NCBI GenBank assembly: GCA_910585295.1
Contig: CAJUDE010000023.1
Coordinates: forward strand, 1-64,000
DNA: 64,000 nt
Direction of reading: 5' to 3'
DNA from: an uncultured Lachnospiraceae bacterium
Lineage (GTDB): Bacteria; Bacillota; Clostridia; Lachnospirales; Lachnospiraceae
Shown one piece after another: positions 16,283-23,686 of this stretch. Both the position numbers and the translations under genes were made by a program. Numbering within the stretch: the stretch's first letter is position 1; each line of letters begins with the position of its first letter. Below the pieces are notes generated by a model. It saw only the letters and a program-made list of their open reading frames with translations, did no database searches and was not told where the DNA came from.

Positions 16283-17179
16283 TTATAAATGCCGGAGATT
16301 TTTGCGGTAATTCTCCAGCTCTTTCTCATCCACACTGCCCGTAATCTCATCCAGAACAGCCAGCAGCTTTGTTTTATCCTTTGGGAGAACCCCATATAAC
16401 TGTACTGCATTGGAGGCTCCCGTTGCCGCAAATTCCGTCTCTATGGCAAGGTTTTCAACCAGTGTTTTCATTTCCATGTATTTTTCTTTCTCGCTCTCCG
16501 GCTGCCAGTTTCCTTTCCTGATCTCCTGATATAATTCAGAGTCCGGATAGATTGTCAGCATATTGGCGCCAACCAGTTTTGGGTGTAGCTGGTTACAGAC
16601 CTCTGCGGTCACTTTTGCCCCCTCTGCCCCCCTGCCTTTCCCTGAGATACCCACCAGATAGAAAAATTTATAGGATATGCCTGCCTGTTCCAGACGCCCG
16701 CACTGCACCAGAATGTCTTTTTTCCCATAGCCCTTATTCATAAACTGCAGTGCCTCCTCATCTGCCGTTTCCATGCCTATCGTCAGTCCGTCAACCCCTG
16801 CACTTTTTAACCGCTGCAATTCTTCATCGGATTTCAGCCCAATATCGGTAATCCTTGCAAAAGAGCCAATGCTTTCACAAGATGGTAAATACCGTTTTAC
16901 TAAGGCGGCAATTTCCATCAGTAAATCAAATTTCAAAACAAACGGATTCGCCCCGGTCAGAAATACACGCCGACATTCCCATCCCCACATCCGGTTTCGC
17001 TTTGCCGCCTCCTGCAAATCCTCCTCGATGTCCTCTAATGGAGACATCTGAAAAGAAAAAGGCAGGTCATTGTATAATGTGCAGAATTTGCATTTATGAT
17101 GGGTGCATCCCGCTGTCGCCTCCAGCAGTAACGAGCCTGCCTCATAAGGCGGCCGCCAGATCGTTCCTGTATAGTGCAT
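16283..17179 (-). CDS. Radical-SAM enzyme with CX4CX2C cluster motif
   Basis: This protein of about 298 residues starts at MHYTGTIWRPPYEAG, seven bases after AGGAG. The cluster motif is TAGCTHHKCKFCTLYN, with four residues between the first two Cys instead of the usual three. Further radical-SAM features are GTGANPF-like VFLTGANPFVLK, IGMETADEE and a GISYKFFYLVGISGKGRG strand. The family is B12-independent and related to Elp3/YgiQ-like coproporphyrinogen-oxidase-type proteins, but I know no substrate. It lies 12 bases upstream of the amber-interrupted copy, so the two are a tandem duplication in one operon. Confidence 0.85.
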   Translation of the reverse strand: MHYTGTIWRPPYEAGSLLLEATAGCTHHKCKFCTLYNDLPFSFQMSPLEDIEEDLQEAAKRNRMWGWECRRVFLTGANPFVLKFDLLMEIAALVKRYLPSCESIGSFARITDIGLKSDEELQRLKSAGVDGLTIGMETADEEALQFMNKGYGKKDILVQCGRLEQAGISYKFFYLVGISGKGRGAEGAKVTAEVCNQLHPKLVGANMLTIYPDSELYQEIRKGNWQPESEKEKYMEMKTLVENLAIETEFAATGASNAVQLYGVLPKDKTKLLAVLDEITGSVDEKELENYRKNLRHL

Positions 17180-17275
17180 AATCATTCTCCTTTCGTACGC
17201 ATTATTTTCATCTTTTCTGCATATAAGGTTACACAAACCGGGGAGGACTCCACAAGTCCTGTCTTTTCTTAGTGA

Positions 17276-17294
17276 TAGTACCTTTTTTCGTACT
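17276..17294. promoter_or_regulatory. Candidate HxlR-type operator
   Basis: AGTACC-TTTTTTC-GTACT is a dyad with a T-rich centre, resembling in layout the site at 23667-23686 (ACCCAC-TTTTTC-GTGGGT). It sits between the divergent radical-SAM operon and the hxlR gene at 17596, where such a regulator would bind. A structured insertion (17362-17534) now separates it from hxlR. Confidence 0.45.
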
Positions 17295-17361
17295 TAGTAG
17301 CAAAAAAGTCAGTTCTTGTTTTTTTATACGGTGTATCCTATACTAAATGGTGAGGTAAATG

Positions 17362-17534
17362 TGACTAAAACAGTGAGCAGAGTTATAAGTAATATCATGC
17401 TTGCATGAATATTACCTATAATTGTGCGAGCGTCCATCATGAGGAACGAAGTGATGCTGCAAGCAGTACGAGAGTTCCGAATGAGGGAGGGCTGGTAAAG
17501 CTGCGTAGCAGCGACAGCCCGGTGTTTTAGTCAT
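17362..17534. mobile_element. MITE-like structured element, 173 bp
   Basis: The ends TGACTAAAAC (17362-17371) and GTTTTAGTCA (17525-17534) are perfect 10-bp inverted repeats. Inside are several hairpins: TAATATCATGC with GCATGAATATTA, a dyad around ATCATGAGG, and GGGCTG...CAGCCC enclosing GCTGC-GTA-GCAGC near the right end. There is no coding frame. It has the layout of a miniature inverted-repeat element inserted between the operator at 17276 and the hxlR start. A target duplication is not clear. It could also be an ncRNA gene. Confidence 0.5.
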
Positions 17535-17595
17535 GACAATGTTTGTGCTGGCAGAGCCGGCATGTTCAGAATTTATATATTGGGGGAAGGTAAGC

Positions 17596-17964
17596 ATGGC
17601 AGACAACAAATTCAGTGAAGAAAAACAGCTTGCCCGCTGTGAGCCAATGAGCAGGCTCCAGTCCTATATTGCGGGCAAATGGAAAATCCTGATTTTATGG
17701 TATATATCTTTTTACAAAGTACAACGGTTTGGGGAACTTATGAGACGTTTAGACGGCATTACGCAATCCACCCTGACAAAACAGCTCCGTGAACTGGAAC
17801 AGGACGGATTTATCCATAGAAAAATATATGAAGAAATACCGCCTAAAGTGGAGTACACCCTGACGGAGTTAGGTCATAGTTTCCTTCCTGTACTGGAAAC
17901 CATGTTTGAGTGGAGCGAAAAATACCTCTGCCCAGATTATGTAAATCCATATAATAAAGAATAG
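17596..17964 (+). CDS. HxlR-family transcriptional regulator
   Basis: This 122-residue winged-helix protein starts at MADNKFSEEKQLARCEPM, after GGGGGAAGG. It shows the family pattern: an N-terminal Cys (residue 14), SYIAGKWKILILWYIS, RFGELMRRLDGITQSTLTKQLRELEQDGFI, the wing with KVEYTLTELGHSF and a dimer helix. Many relatives sense electrophiles or redox stress through that Cys. It is divergent from the radical-SAM operon and convergent with the nitroreductase gene. Confidence 0.9.
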   Translation: MADNKFSEEKQLARCEPMSRLQSYIAGKWKILILWYISFYKVQRFGELMRRLDGITQSTLTKQLRELEQDGFIHRKIYEEIPPKVEYTLTELGHSFLPVLETMFEWSEKYLCPDYVNPYNKE

Positions 17965-18015
17965 GCTGAAACTTTATTCTCAAGGTATGTCCTTTCCTTA
18001 GAATAATTTCAGCCT
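17963..18015. terminator. Bidirectional terminator between hxlR and nitroreductase gene
   Basis: AGGCTGAAA at 17963 pairs with TTTCAGCCT ending at 18015, with further TTCTC/GAATAA pairing inside. A T-run follows (about 18020-18030). Two convergent genes end on either side. Confidence 0.65.
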
Positions 18016-18038
18016 GTTCATATTTTTTTCGCTTTATC

Positions 18039-18551
18039 TTATTTGTACTGCACTAACTCATCCATCGGTATTCTCGTCTGGCTGTGCCTGTCTTTGTCTG
18101 CCGCCGGTTCTGCAGAATATCCTAATGCAAGGATATTTACCGGCTCCAGATTTTCCGGCAGACCTAACCCCTGTTTCAATACATCCGGCTTAAAATAACA
18201 AATCCATACGCTGCCAAGCCCCAGTTCCGTGGCCATAAGCATCATGTGGTCAGTCAGAATGGAGGCATCAATATCTGTAGTTACCATGCCGTCAAATGGG
18301 CGTTTCCATGCCTTGCTTTTATCCGCACATACCACAACCGCTACCGGGGCGCCATAAATATTTGCCGATTCAGAAACTGCCGACAGCCCCTCCCTACTCC
18401 TCACAACCACCAGCCGTACCGGCTGCATGTTTGCCGCTGTTGGCGCTACATGGGCAGACTCCAAAATCTTTAGCAGCTTTTCTTCTTCCACTGCCTGCCC
18501 TGTATAGGCACGGACAGAAGAACGTGCCTTTGCTGTATCTAATACTGACAT
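18039..18551 (-). CDS. Nitroreductase-family flavoprotein
   Basis: This 170-residue protein starts at MSVLDTAKARSSVRAY, after AAGGAAGG. Landmarks are the FMN-binding RSSVRAYTGQAV, HVAPTAANMQPVRLVVV, ASILTDHMMLMATELGLGSVWICYF and ILALGYSAEP. Members are FMN enzymes that reduce nitroaromatics, quinones or enones using NAD(P)H. The length suits the short class of the family. It is divergent from the hxlR at 18750, the classic arrangement in which HxlR represses a nitroreductase under electrophile stress. Confidence 0.9.
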   Translation of the reverse strand: MSVLDTAKARSSVRAYTGQAVEEEKLLKILESAHVAPTAANMQPVRLVVVRSREGLSAVSESANIYGAPVAVVVCADKSKAWKRPFDGMVTTDIDASILTDHMMLMATELGLGSVWICYFKPDVLKQGLGLPENLEPVNILALGYSAEPAADKDRHSQTRIPMDELVQYK

Positions 18552-18629
18552 TTTCGTATCCTTCCTTTCCTTCTTGAAAATTTGACCGGTCATAGTATAA
18601 TGATAGCAGAAACAGATAAATAGACAAGA

Positions 18630-18721
18630 ATGCACTTTTTGGGTATATACTTCCCAAAAAGTAAGTAAGGTTTGAAGTGAAACTTCAAACCTATGAAGAA
18701 TGCAAAATCAGCATTCTTCCA
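18630..18721. promoter_or_regulatory. Three consecutive dyads between nitroreductase and hxlR
   Basis: ACTTTTTGGG/CCCAAAAAGT (perfect, from 18631), AGGTTTGAAGT/ACTTCAAACCT (18668-18692) and GAAGAATGC/GCATTCTTC (about 18697-18720) follow one another in the divergent region. The first is a likely operator and its T/A-rich layout resembles other sites near hxlR genes here. The other two lie in the 5' leader of hxlR and could form mRNA hairpins. Together they fill the whole region. Confidence 0.5.
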
Positions 18722-18749
18722 GAAATACCGAAAATGAAGGAGATAAAAC

Positions 18750-19097
18750 ATGACGGAACAATGCAGCGGATTTACCTGCCCTGTGGAGGCAACAATCTCC
18801 CTAATTGGGGGGAAATATAAGGCAGTCATTTTATGGCATCTGATGAACAATACCCTGCGGTACAGCGAATTGCACCGCAAAATGCCAAAGGCAACGGATA
18901 AAATGCTTGCCCAGCAATTAAGAGAACTGGAAAAGGGCGGCCTGATCAACCGTGTGGTCTATCCTGTGGTGCCGCCAAAGACGGAATACAGCCTCACAGA
19001 ATATGGGAAAACACTTGCCCCCATACTGGATGCCTTGTGCGATTGGGGCGAAAACTATTTATCCGAAACACAAAACCGCAAGGAGAACTGCCAATGA
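18750..19097 (+). CDS. HxlR-family transcriptional regulator
   Basis: This 115-residue winged helix has Cys in TEQCSGFTCPVEATISLIGGK, then KAVILWHLMNNTLRYSELHRK, KMLAQQLRELEKGGLINRVV and the wing VPPKTEYSLTEYGKTL. It is divergent from the nitroreductase and likely controls it in response to reactive electrophiles. Its stop overlaps the start of the next gene (ATGA), with AAGGAG inside its own 3' end, so the downstream AraC remnant was translationally coupled. Confidence 0.9.
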   Translation: MTEQCSGFTCPVEATISLIGGKYKAVILWHLMNNTLRYSELHRKMPKATDKMLAQQLRELEKGGLINRVVYPVVPPKTEYSLTEYGKTLAPILDALCDWGENYLSETQNRKENCQ

Positions 19098-19616
19098 AAT
19101 ACTTTCGTTCCACTCAATATCCGATTGAATTTGTGCTGTCCGAACACATAAACAAAAATTTTGGAAATGCTACTGCTGTCACCAAAAATCCAAAAACAGA
19201 TAACAAAGCTCCAGACAGAACTCTTGCTCCAGGCAGTCTCCTATGTATATGAGTTACACGATACACATAGGGAAGTTCATAGCCCTGCTGCTATGGAAAA
19301 CGATATGTTCATCCTATGTGACAGACTGATGAATCATTTTTCAGATTCTTTGCCACTGGACGGTCTTGCCAGAGATTTATATATCAGCAAATATTACCTT
19401 ATCCGCAAATGTAAAAGAAACTTCGGTTTGACGCCCCATAAATTCCATCTCCAGAACCGAATCCGCAAGGCACAGACTTTACTGTTTACAAACAAATCCG
19501 TAACCGAGGCCAGTATGGATACGGGATTTTACGACCAGAGCCACTTTGACAGGGCTTTCAAAAACATAGTTGGGATTTCCCCTACAGAATATCTTGCCTC
19601 AAGTAAAACACTCTGA
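19094..19616 (+). pseudogene. AraC-family regulator, internally deleted and frameshifted
   Basis: The start MKYFRSTQYPIEFVLSEH overlaps the hxlR stop. After NKNFGN the frame is lost, and coding resumes in another frame at 19161 with MLLLSPKIQKQI, running to a complete AraC DNA-binding domain (LPLDGLARDLYISKYYLIRK and SVTEASMDTGFYDQSHFDRAF). The whole cupin sensing domain, normally about 100-130 residues, is missing between the two. A short HTH-only protein of up to 151 residues could still be translated from 19161. The target is unknown. Confidence 0.7.
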
Positions 19617-19704
19617 CTAAGACAGCAATTTTTTACAAGCAAAAATCCTCCATTATTTTTATACTGTAAACACAGGTACAATATAAAAACGGAGGATATA
19701 AAAC

Positions 19705-20088
19705 ATGAGTACTTTTGAAACATTTAATAATGGAAAACTGGTCACCCCTGCCGCCACGAAAAATTTCAGTGACATTCCGTGGTCAGAACACCCTGCCTTT
19801 ACAGGTGTGGCGTTAAAGCATATCCTGACATCGGAAGAAACGAATGGTGCCTACAGCTACCATCTGGTACGAATCGCTCCGAACTGCAGCATCGGGGAAC
19901 ACATTCATGAAACGCAGCTAGAAACCCACGAGGTTATCGCAGGAAACGGCACCTGCATCAACGAAGGCATAGCCATCACTTATGAGCCAGGAGTAATCTC
20001 TATTTTCCCTGCCGGCATCCCACATGAAGTAAATGCCGGCGAAAATGGATTGTACTTATTTGCCAAGTTCATGCCTGCCCTGTGCTGA
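19705..20088 (+). CDS. Small cupin protein
   Basis: This 127-residue single-domain cupin follows GGAGG. The metal-binding pattern is present: GEHIHETQLETHEVIAGNG (His, His, Glu, His) and, later, PAGIPHEVNA. Such stand-alone cupins bind a metal and can act as isomerases, dioxygenases or ligand-binding proteins. The sequence does not decide which. It is transcribed alone from the gap after the AraC remnant and ends at a clear terminator. Confidence 0.85.
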   Translation: MSTFETFNNGKLVTPAATKNFSDIPWSEHPAFTGVALKHILTSEETNGAYSYHLVRIAPNCSIGEHIHETQLETHEVIAGNGTCINEGIAITYEPGVISIFPAGIPHEVNAGENGLYLFAKFMPALC

Positions 20089-20110
20089 TTCCGAATATTT
20101 CCATCACAGA

Positions 20111-20135
20111 AATGGCCTGAAAGGGCCATTTTTTA
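20111..20135 (+). terminator. Intrinsic terminator after the cupin gene
   Basis: AATGGCC (20111-20117) and GGCCATT (20124-20130) enclose TGAAAG, followed by TTTT. It lies about 22 bases after the cupin stop and is also placed to stop the convergent MBL gene weakly. Confidence 0.8.
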
Positions 20136-20146
20136 TGAAACAACGC

Positions 20147-20809
20147 TCAGTGCGTGGAGCGTACCGTCCGTTGTTTTACCCACTGTTTGTTAGGCACCGG
20201 TTTACCATGTCCGAAATATATGGTCCGATTGCCAAGCCTGCTGATTTTTCCTGCGCTGTCTAACATTTCACTTTTATTATGGTATAGCATGGATACGGTC
20301 GGATAAAACATATTCATTAGTGCATCTCCCACTATGAGGCCTTTATTCTCCACATCAATACCAATCGAACCATCCGTATGTCCGGGCAGGGCAATAATAC
20401 TGGCATTGATTCCATAGCCTGATAAACTGTCCCCATCTTTCAAAAATATATCCGGCTTAAATTTCTCCAAAGTACGCACTGAAAAATCTTTGAGGGAAAC
20501 CGACAAAACTATTTTCCCAAAAAAAGTTTCTGCGGATAGTTCTTGATTTGCATTGGACTGAATCAGATTGCAGTCCTTTTCACTCATTCCAATGGGAATA
20601 CCTAAGGCATTTGATATTTGTGCCGCATTCTCTGCATGGTCAAAATGTGCGTGTGTCAAAACAATCAGTTTAACATGATATTGTCTACACGCCTCCATCA
20701 CCCGTTTTGCAAACTCCTTCTTACCTGTATCGACTAATATTCCATCAACTCCATTTTCGACAATATAGCAATTACCGTTTCCACACTTTATCCTGTGAAT
20801 TTCACTCAT
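20147..20809 (-). CDS. Metallo-beta-lactamase-fold hydrolase
   Basis: This 220-residue protein starts at MSEIHRIKCGNGNCYIVE, after AAGGAG. The active-site motif LTHAHFDHAENAA supplies H-x-H-x-D-H. LPGHTDGSIG and IVGDALMN supply the remaining metal ligands, and a C-terminal HGKPVP the last His. It fits glyoxalase II-like or other small MBL-fold thioesterases/lactonases rather than a beta-lactamase, and no leader peptide is present. It lies directly after the MerR gene on the same strand (31-base gap). Confidence 0.88.
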   Translation of the reverse strand: MSEIHRIKCGNGNCYIVENGVDGILVDTGKKEFAKRVMEACRQYHVKLIVLTHAHFDHAENAAQISNALGIPIGMSEKDCNLIQSNANQELSAETFFGKIVLSVSLKDFSVRTLEKFKPDIFLKDGDSLSGYGINASIIALPGHTDGSIGIDVENKGLIVGDALMNMFYPTVSMLYHNKSEMLDSAGKISRLGNRTIYFGHGKPVPNKQWVKQRTVRSTH

Positions 20810-20840
20810 GCTACTTCTCCTTCCAAGTCCTTTATGTTCC

Positions 20841-21191
20841 TCATAATATTGAATCCCTGTAAAAGGTAATCTTGTCATCCAGATTGCTTAGATATTCTGT
20901 CCATTTCTTCTGCTGCTCTAACACATACTCCCTGTGCTTTTCAAGCATTTTCAGACGTTCCGGCATAGTGGTGTTTCCCTCATAGCGCAGCCTTGAATAT
21001 TCCTTAATATCTTTTAGCAGCATACCAGTGTCTTTCAGGCGTTTGATAAATTTTATCCATTCAATATCGCTTTCATCATAACAGCGTCTGCCGGCATTAT
21101 CCCGCCTTACCCGGATCAGCCCTTTTTTCTCATAATACCGCAGGGTATATTCACTAATCCCGGCTGTTTTTGCCATTTCTCCAATCTTCAT
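20841..21191 (-). CDS. MerR-family regulator
   Basis: This 116-residue protein starts at MKIGEMAKTAGISEYTLRYY, eight bases after AGGAG. The N-terminal winged helix is followed by GRRCYDESDIEWIKFIKRLKDTGM and a long dimerisation helix (MPERLKMLEKHREYVLEQQKKW). There are no metal-binding Cys, so it belongs to the drug- or aldehyde-responsive branch (YyaN/AdhR-like). It is divergent from the CMD-like gene, whose promoter has the long spacer typical of MerR targets. Confidence 0.92.
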   Translation of the reverse strand: MKIGEMAKTAGISEYTLRYYEKKGLIRVRRDNAGRRCYDESDIEWIKFIKRLKDTGMLLKDIKEYSRLRYEGNTTMPERLKMLEKHREYVLEQQKKWTEYLSNLDDKITFYRDSIL

Positions 21192-21210
21192 AAAAACCAC
21201 TCCTGAAAAA

Positions 21211-21245
21211 GTTCTTGACTTACACTATACTCTAAGTAATATGCT
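21211..21245 (+). promoter_or_regulatory. MerR-type promoter with 19-bp spacer
   Basis: TTGACT (21215-21220) and TATGCT (21240-21245) are separated by 19 bp. This over-long spacing is what MerR activators correct by twisting DNA. The spacer has an imperfect dyad (CTTGACTTA...CTCTAAG). A 16-bp reading to TAATAT is also possible. The site lies between the divergent merR and CMD-like genes. Confidence 0.6.
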
Positions 21246-21277
21246 CTTATTGTAATCAAAAAAGGAGGCAAAATCAA

Positions 21278-21658
21278 ATGGAAAACACAAGGTTTACACA
21301 AGGCATGGAACAGTTAAAGGCGATTGACGGCAAAGGAGGCGAAAATGTCATAAAATCCCTTGAGGACATAGCACCCGATTTAGGAAAATTCATTGTCGAA
21401 TTTGCTTTTGGCGATATTTACACAAGGGAAGGACTGACAACAGAAGAACGGGAAATGATAACCCTGTCCAGCCTGCTTACTGCCGGAGGGTGCGAACCGC
21501 AGTTAGAGGTACACATCAATGGCGCATTGAATATAGGAATATCCCCCGAAAAAGTCATAGAAATATTTTTGCAGTGTATTCCATATACAGGATTTCCAAA
21601 AGTGCTGAATGCTGTATTTGCGGCCAAAAAAGTGTTTGCGGAGAGAGGACTCTTGTAA
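21278..21658 (+). CDS. Carboxymuconolactone-decarboxylase-like (AhpD-fold) protein
   Basis: This 126-residue all-helical protein follows AAAGGAGG. Family landmarks are FGDIYTREGLTTEEREMITLSS, LTAGGCEPQLEVHINGAL (a single Cys and the His) and EKVIEIFLQCIPYTGFPKVL. Members act as decarboxylases or as peroxide-linked CxxC reductases. This one lacks the C-x-x-C pair, so a non-redox enzyme is likelier. MerR control suggests a role in aldehyde or electrophile stress. Confidence 0.88.
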   Translation: MENTRFTQGMEQLKAIDGKGGENVIKSLEDIAPDLGKFIVEFAFGDIYTREGLTTEEREMITLSSLLTAGGCEPQLEVHINGALNIGISPEKVIEIFLQCIPYTGFPKVLNAVFAAKKVFAERGLL

Positions 21659-21677
21659 AACAGTGTAGTTCACAGCT

Positions 21678-21724
21678 AAAAAAAAGAGAGAGGACATCAT
21701 CCCAACTGGAAGGTGTCCTCCTCC
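21678..21724 (-). terminator. Intrinsic terminator after the 172-residue gene
   Basis: On the minus strand GAGGACA and TGTCCTC enclose about 18 bases and are followed by CTC and a run of eight T. It ends the gene at 21731 and faces the end of the CMD-like gene. Confidence 0.75.
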
Positions 21725-21730
21725 AAATAA

Positions 21731-22249
21731 TTAGCTATCAAATAAATTAAACTGTCGCTGTAAAAGATTCTCTAAAAACAACGCTTGCTGCTCATCCTTT
21801 TCTCTACAATCAAGAAATGGTTCATGATTTACAATAATTATTTCATCAGACCATTTAAAGTTTTGATTTTTTAAAAAAGTTCGGGCAATTCGCTTATCTT
21901 TTTGGGCAGCTTCTTTACCTTTTTCGTAATCAAAACTTATATCTGGATGTGGATAATTTGTCTTTCCGCCTACTAATCCATATTTTTGACCTTCATATAC
22001 AAAAAATTTAATATATGCAAAAAAGTGATATTTTTCTTTGCCATCCGCATCAGTATAAATTTCTTTAAATGACCCAAATGATTTTAGCTTAGGTATCTGT
22101 AAACGCTCCGCTGAGAAAATAATTTGATTTTGTTCAAGAGTTTTCAATTTATCCCAAATATATTGTATACTAAATAATTCAATTTTTAATTTCAAACCAT
22201 AATAAACAACTTCAAAAAACTTATTCTCATCGTATAAAAATTTTTCCAT
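21731..22249 (-). CDS. Unknown AT-rich 172-residue protein
   Basis: This soluble protein starts after AAAGGG. I do not recognise it. It has a mixed alpha/beta look with IFSAERLQIPKLKSFG, KYHFFAYIKFFVYEGQKYGLVGGKTN and DEIIIVNHEPFLDCREKDEQ. Its composition is clearly more AT-rich (Lys, Asn, Ile, Phe) than its neighbours, suggesting recent transfer. The KYGLVGGKT and DCREK segments vaguely recall nuclease-like folds, which I do not claim. It is bounded by its own terminator. Confidence 0.55.
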   Translation of the reverse strand: MEKFLYDENKFFEVVYYGLKLKIELFSIQYIWDKLKTLEQNQIIFSAERLQIPKLKSFGSFKEIYTDADGKEKYHFFAYIKFFVYEGQKYGLVGGKTNYPHPDISFDYEKGKEAAQKDKRIARTFLKNQNFKWSDEIIIVNHEPFLDCREKDEQQALFLENLLQRQFNLFDS

Positions 22250-22301
22250 AAAATTACTTTCCCTTTACAAATCCCTTTTGCCCATTTAGACAAGTTGAAA
22301 G

Positions 22302-22511
22302 TTACTGTTGTTTCTCCATGTATTCTTTCTTTACTTTATCAATCGTTTTTCCGCCGATACCAAAATTTTTATCTGATACTTCCTTAATTGTGGTTACAAA
22401 AAATTCCTGTGGCACTTGCATAATTTCGGAAGATACTTCTGTCAATCGTTTAATCAATTCCTCTTTTTGTTTATCTGATAATGCACCACTCTCAACTGTA
22501 ATATATGGCAT
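22302..22511 (-). CDS. 4-oxalocrotonate tautomerase-family protein
   Basis: This 69-residue protein starts MPYITVESGALSDKQKEELI. After removal of Met the N-terminal Pro is the catalytic base of this family. The second half has VPQEFFVTTIKEVSDKNFGIGG in the usual place. Members tautomerise or dehalogenate small keto or enol acids and form hexamers. AAAGGAG precedes the ATG. It lies in the same strand group as the AT-rich gene downstream and the FUSC/PEBP pair upstream. Confidence 0.88.
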   Translation of the reverse strand: MPYITVESGALSDKQKEELIKRLTEVSSEIMQVPQEFFVTTIKEVSDKNFGIGGKTIDKVKKEYMEKQQ

Positions 22512-22596
22512 TTTCTTCTCCTTTCAAATTTATCCAATTCTAAAAAATCTATTTTATTGTACCATAATATCTTTTATCAAACAATAAAAGGATATT

Positions 22597-23106
22597 TCAA
22601 TCCATATGCGACGGTTCTTTTGACCTACAGAACGAAAACTGATTTATAACCAATGCAATCGCAATACCAACCGTGGTATCTATAATCCTTGCGATACCAA
22701 AAGTCAAAGGATTCCCATCATTTCCATGTGTCACGGTAATGCAAAGGAAAACAACACACATAAGGAAAGTTCCCTTTTCCTGTTTTATCAGAACGGAAAA
22801 ATTGATAATGGGAATAAGCAAAACAGATAACAAAAGGCATCGTAACACTTCATATGGGACACAATAGATATTCCTCTCAAAAACCAAAACAAGCATCCCG
22901 CATATTCCACCGATCGCTGTTGCCACTTCACGGTTAAATGCCTCACGCAAACTATCCTCAGAAGTACGCTGAACGCACAGCACAGCAGCAATAGCAGCAT
23001 AAAATGCCGTATCTGATTTCCTTACTATACCCGTCAGCAAACACAAGAATACTGCCACAACTGTTTTTAATGTGCGCCCACCGACTTTCAGACCGCTAAT
23101 TTTCAT
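22597..23106 (-). CDS. FUSC/ArAE-family inner-membrane exporter component
   Basis: This 169-residue protein has about five membrane segments (TLKTVVAVFLCLLTGIV, TAFYAAIAAVLCVQ, AIGGICGMLVLVF, LLLSVLLIPIINF, IIDTTVGIAIALVIN). The conserved R-x-x-D-T-x-x-G motif of FUSC proteins is visible as ARIIDTTVGIAIAL. Relatives are aromatic-acid exporters or contribute to membrane stress tolerance. It lacks the large cytosolic domain of full-length ArAE proteins. Its start overlaps the PEBP gene end by 11 bp, so the two form an operon. Confidence 0.85.
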   Translation of the reverse strand: MKISGLKVGGRTLKTVVAVFLCLLTGIVRKSDTAFYAAIAAVLCVQRTSEDSLREAFNREVATAIGGICGMLVLVFERNIYCVPYEVLRCLLLSVLLIPIINFSVLIKQEKGTFLMCVVFLCITVTHGNDGNPLTFGIARIIDTTVGIAIALVINQFSFCRSKEPSHMD

Positions 23107-23599
23107 ATATGCCTTTCAGGGTATACTGCTCTAAGATATGCCCATCCATCTGATGATAAAGCTCATTCAACAGAAAGCCCGACTTCAAATCAAGCATTTT
23201 ATCCAAAGCATATACATGAAGTTCATATATGTGTGGCTTATCGGGTGGCGTCATCCCACCATAATAGGAAGAAAGCTCTGCGGACTGTTCACCGCCCTGT
23301 ATGCTTGTCCAGCTATTCCGTCCCTGCACAAAATCATCTGCCGTCTGGCTCTCATTCTCTTTGATTTCAAAACGTGTTATATTTGCCGCCAGCCAGTGTA
23401 TCCATGCAAATCCCCCTGTCACCGGATAAGCATCCTTATCCTCTAAGACAATGGCAAGCGATACTGTTTCCTGTGGTGCATTTTCCACTGTAAAAGGCAA
23501 CGAATAAGTAGGGATACCGTTATCATTAAACTGTGTCCCATGCCCGCCATACTGAGGCCCAATTACCCCGCCTATAATACCACTGCTTTTAACATTCAT
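23096..23599 (-). CDS. YbhB/YbcL-type phosphatidylethanolamine-binding-like protein
   Basis: This 167-residue protein starts at MNVKSSGIIGGVIGPQYG. The PEBP fold pattern is present: YSLPFTVENAPQETVSLAIVLEDKDAYP, FAWIHWLAANI and the GGMTPPDKPHIYELHVYALD loop matching the family's G-x-x-P-P-x-G-x-H-R-Y segment. Bacterial YbhB proteins are cytosolic and poorly understood. A TTG farther upstream would add 18 residues but has no Shine-Dalgarno. It overlaps the FUSC gene, and a dyad lies in its leader. Confidence 0.88.
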   Translation of the reverse strand: MNVKSSGIIGGVIGPQYGGHGTQFNDNGIPTYSLPFTVENAPQETVSLAIVLEDKDAYPVTGGFAWIHWLAANITRFEIKENESQTADDFVQGRNSWTSIQGGEQSAELSSYYGGMTPPDKPHIYELHVYALDKMLDLKSGFLLNELYHQMDGHILEQYTLKGIYEN

Positions 23600-23666
23600 C
23601 CTCAATAATCTCCCATTCGATTTTCTGACAATATTATAAACAGCGATTCCCAAACAGTAAATTACC

Positions 23667-23686
23667 CACTTTTTCGTGGGTACTAA
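23667..23686. promoter_or_regulatory. Candidate HxlR operator upstream of the PEBP-FUSC operon
   Basis: TACCCAC and GTGGGTA form a perfect 7-bp dyad around TTTTTC, overlapping the hxlR stop and lying just upstream of the PEBP gene. The T-rich centre resembles the site at 17276-17294. The hxlR product upstream on the same strand is the obvious candidate binder. Confidence 0.5.
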
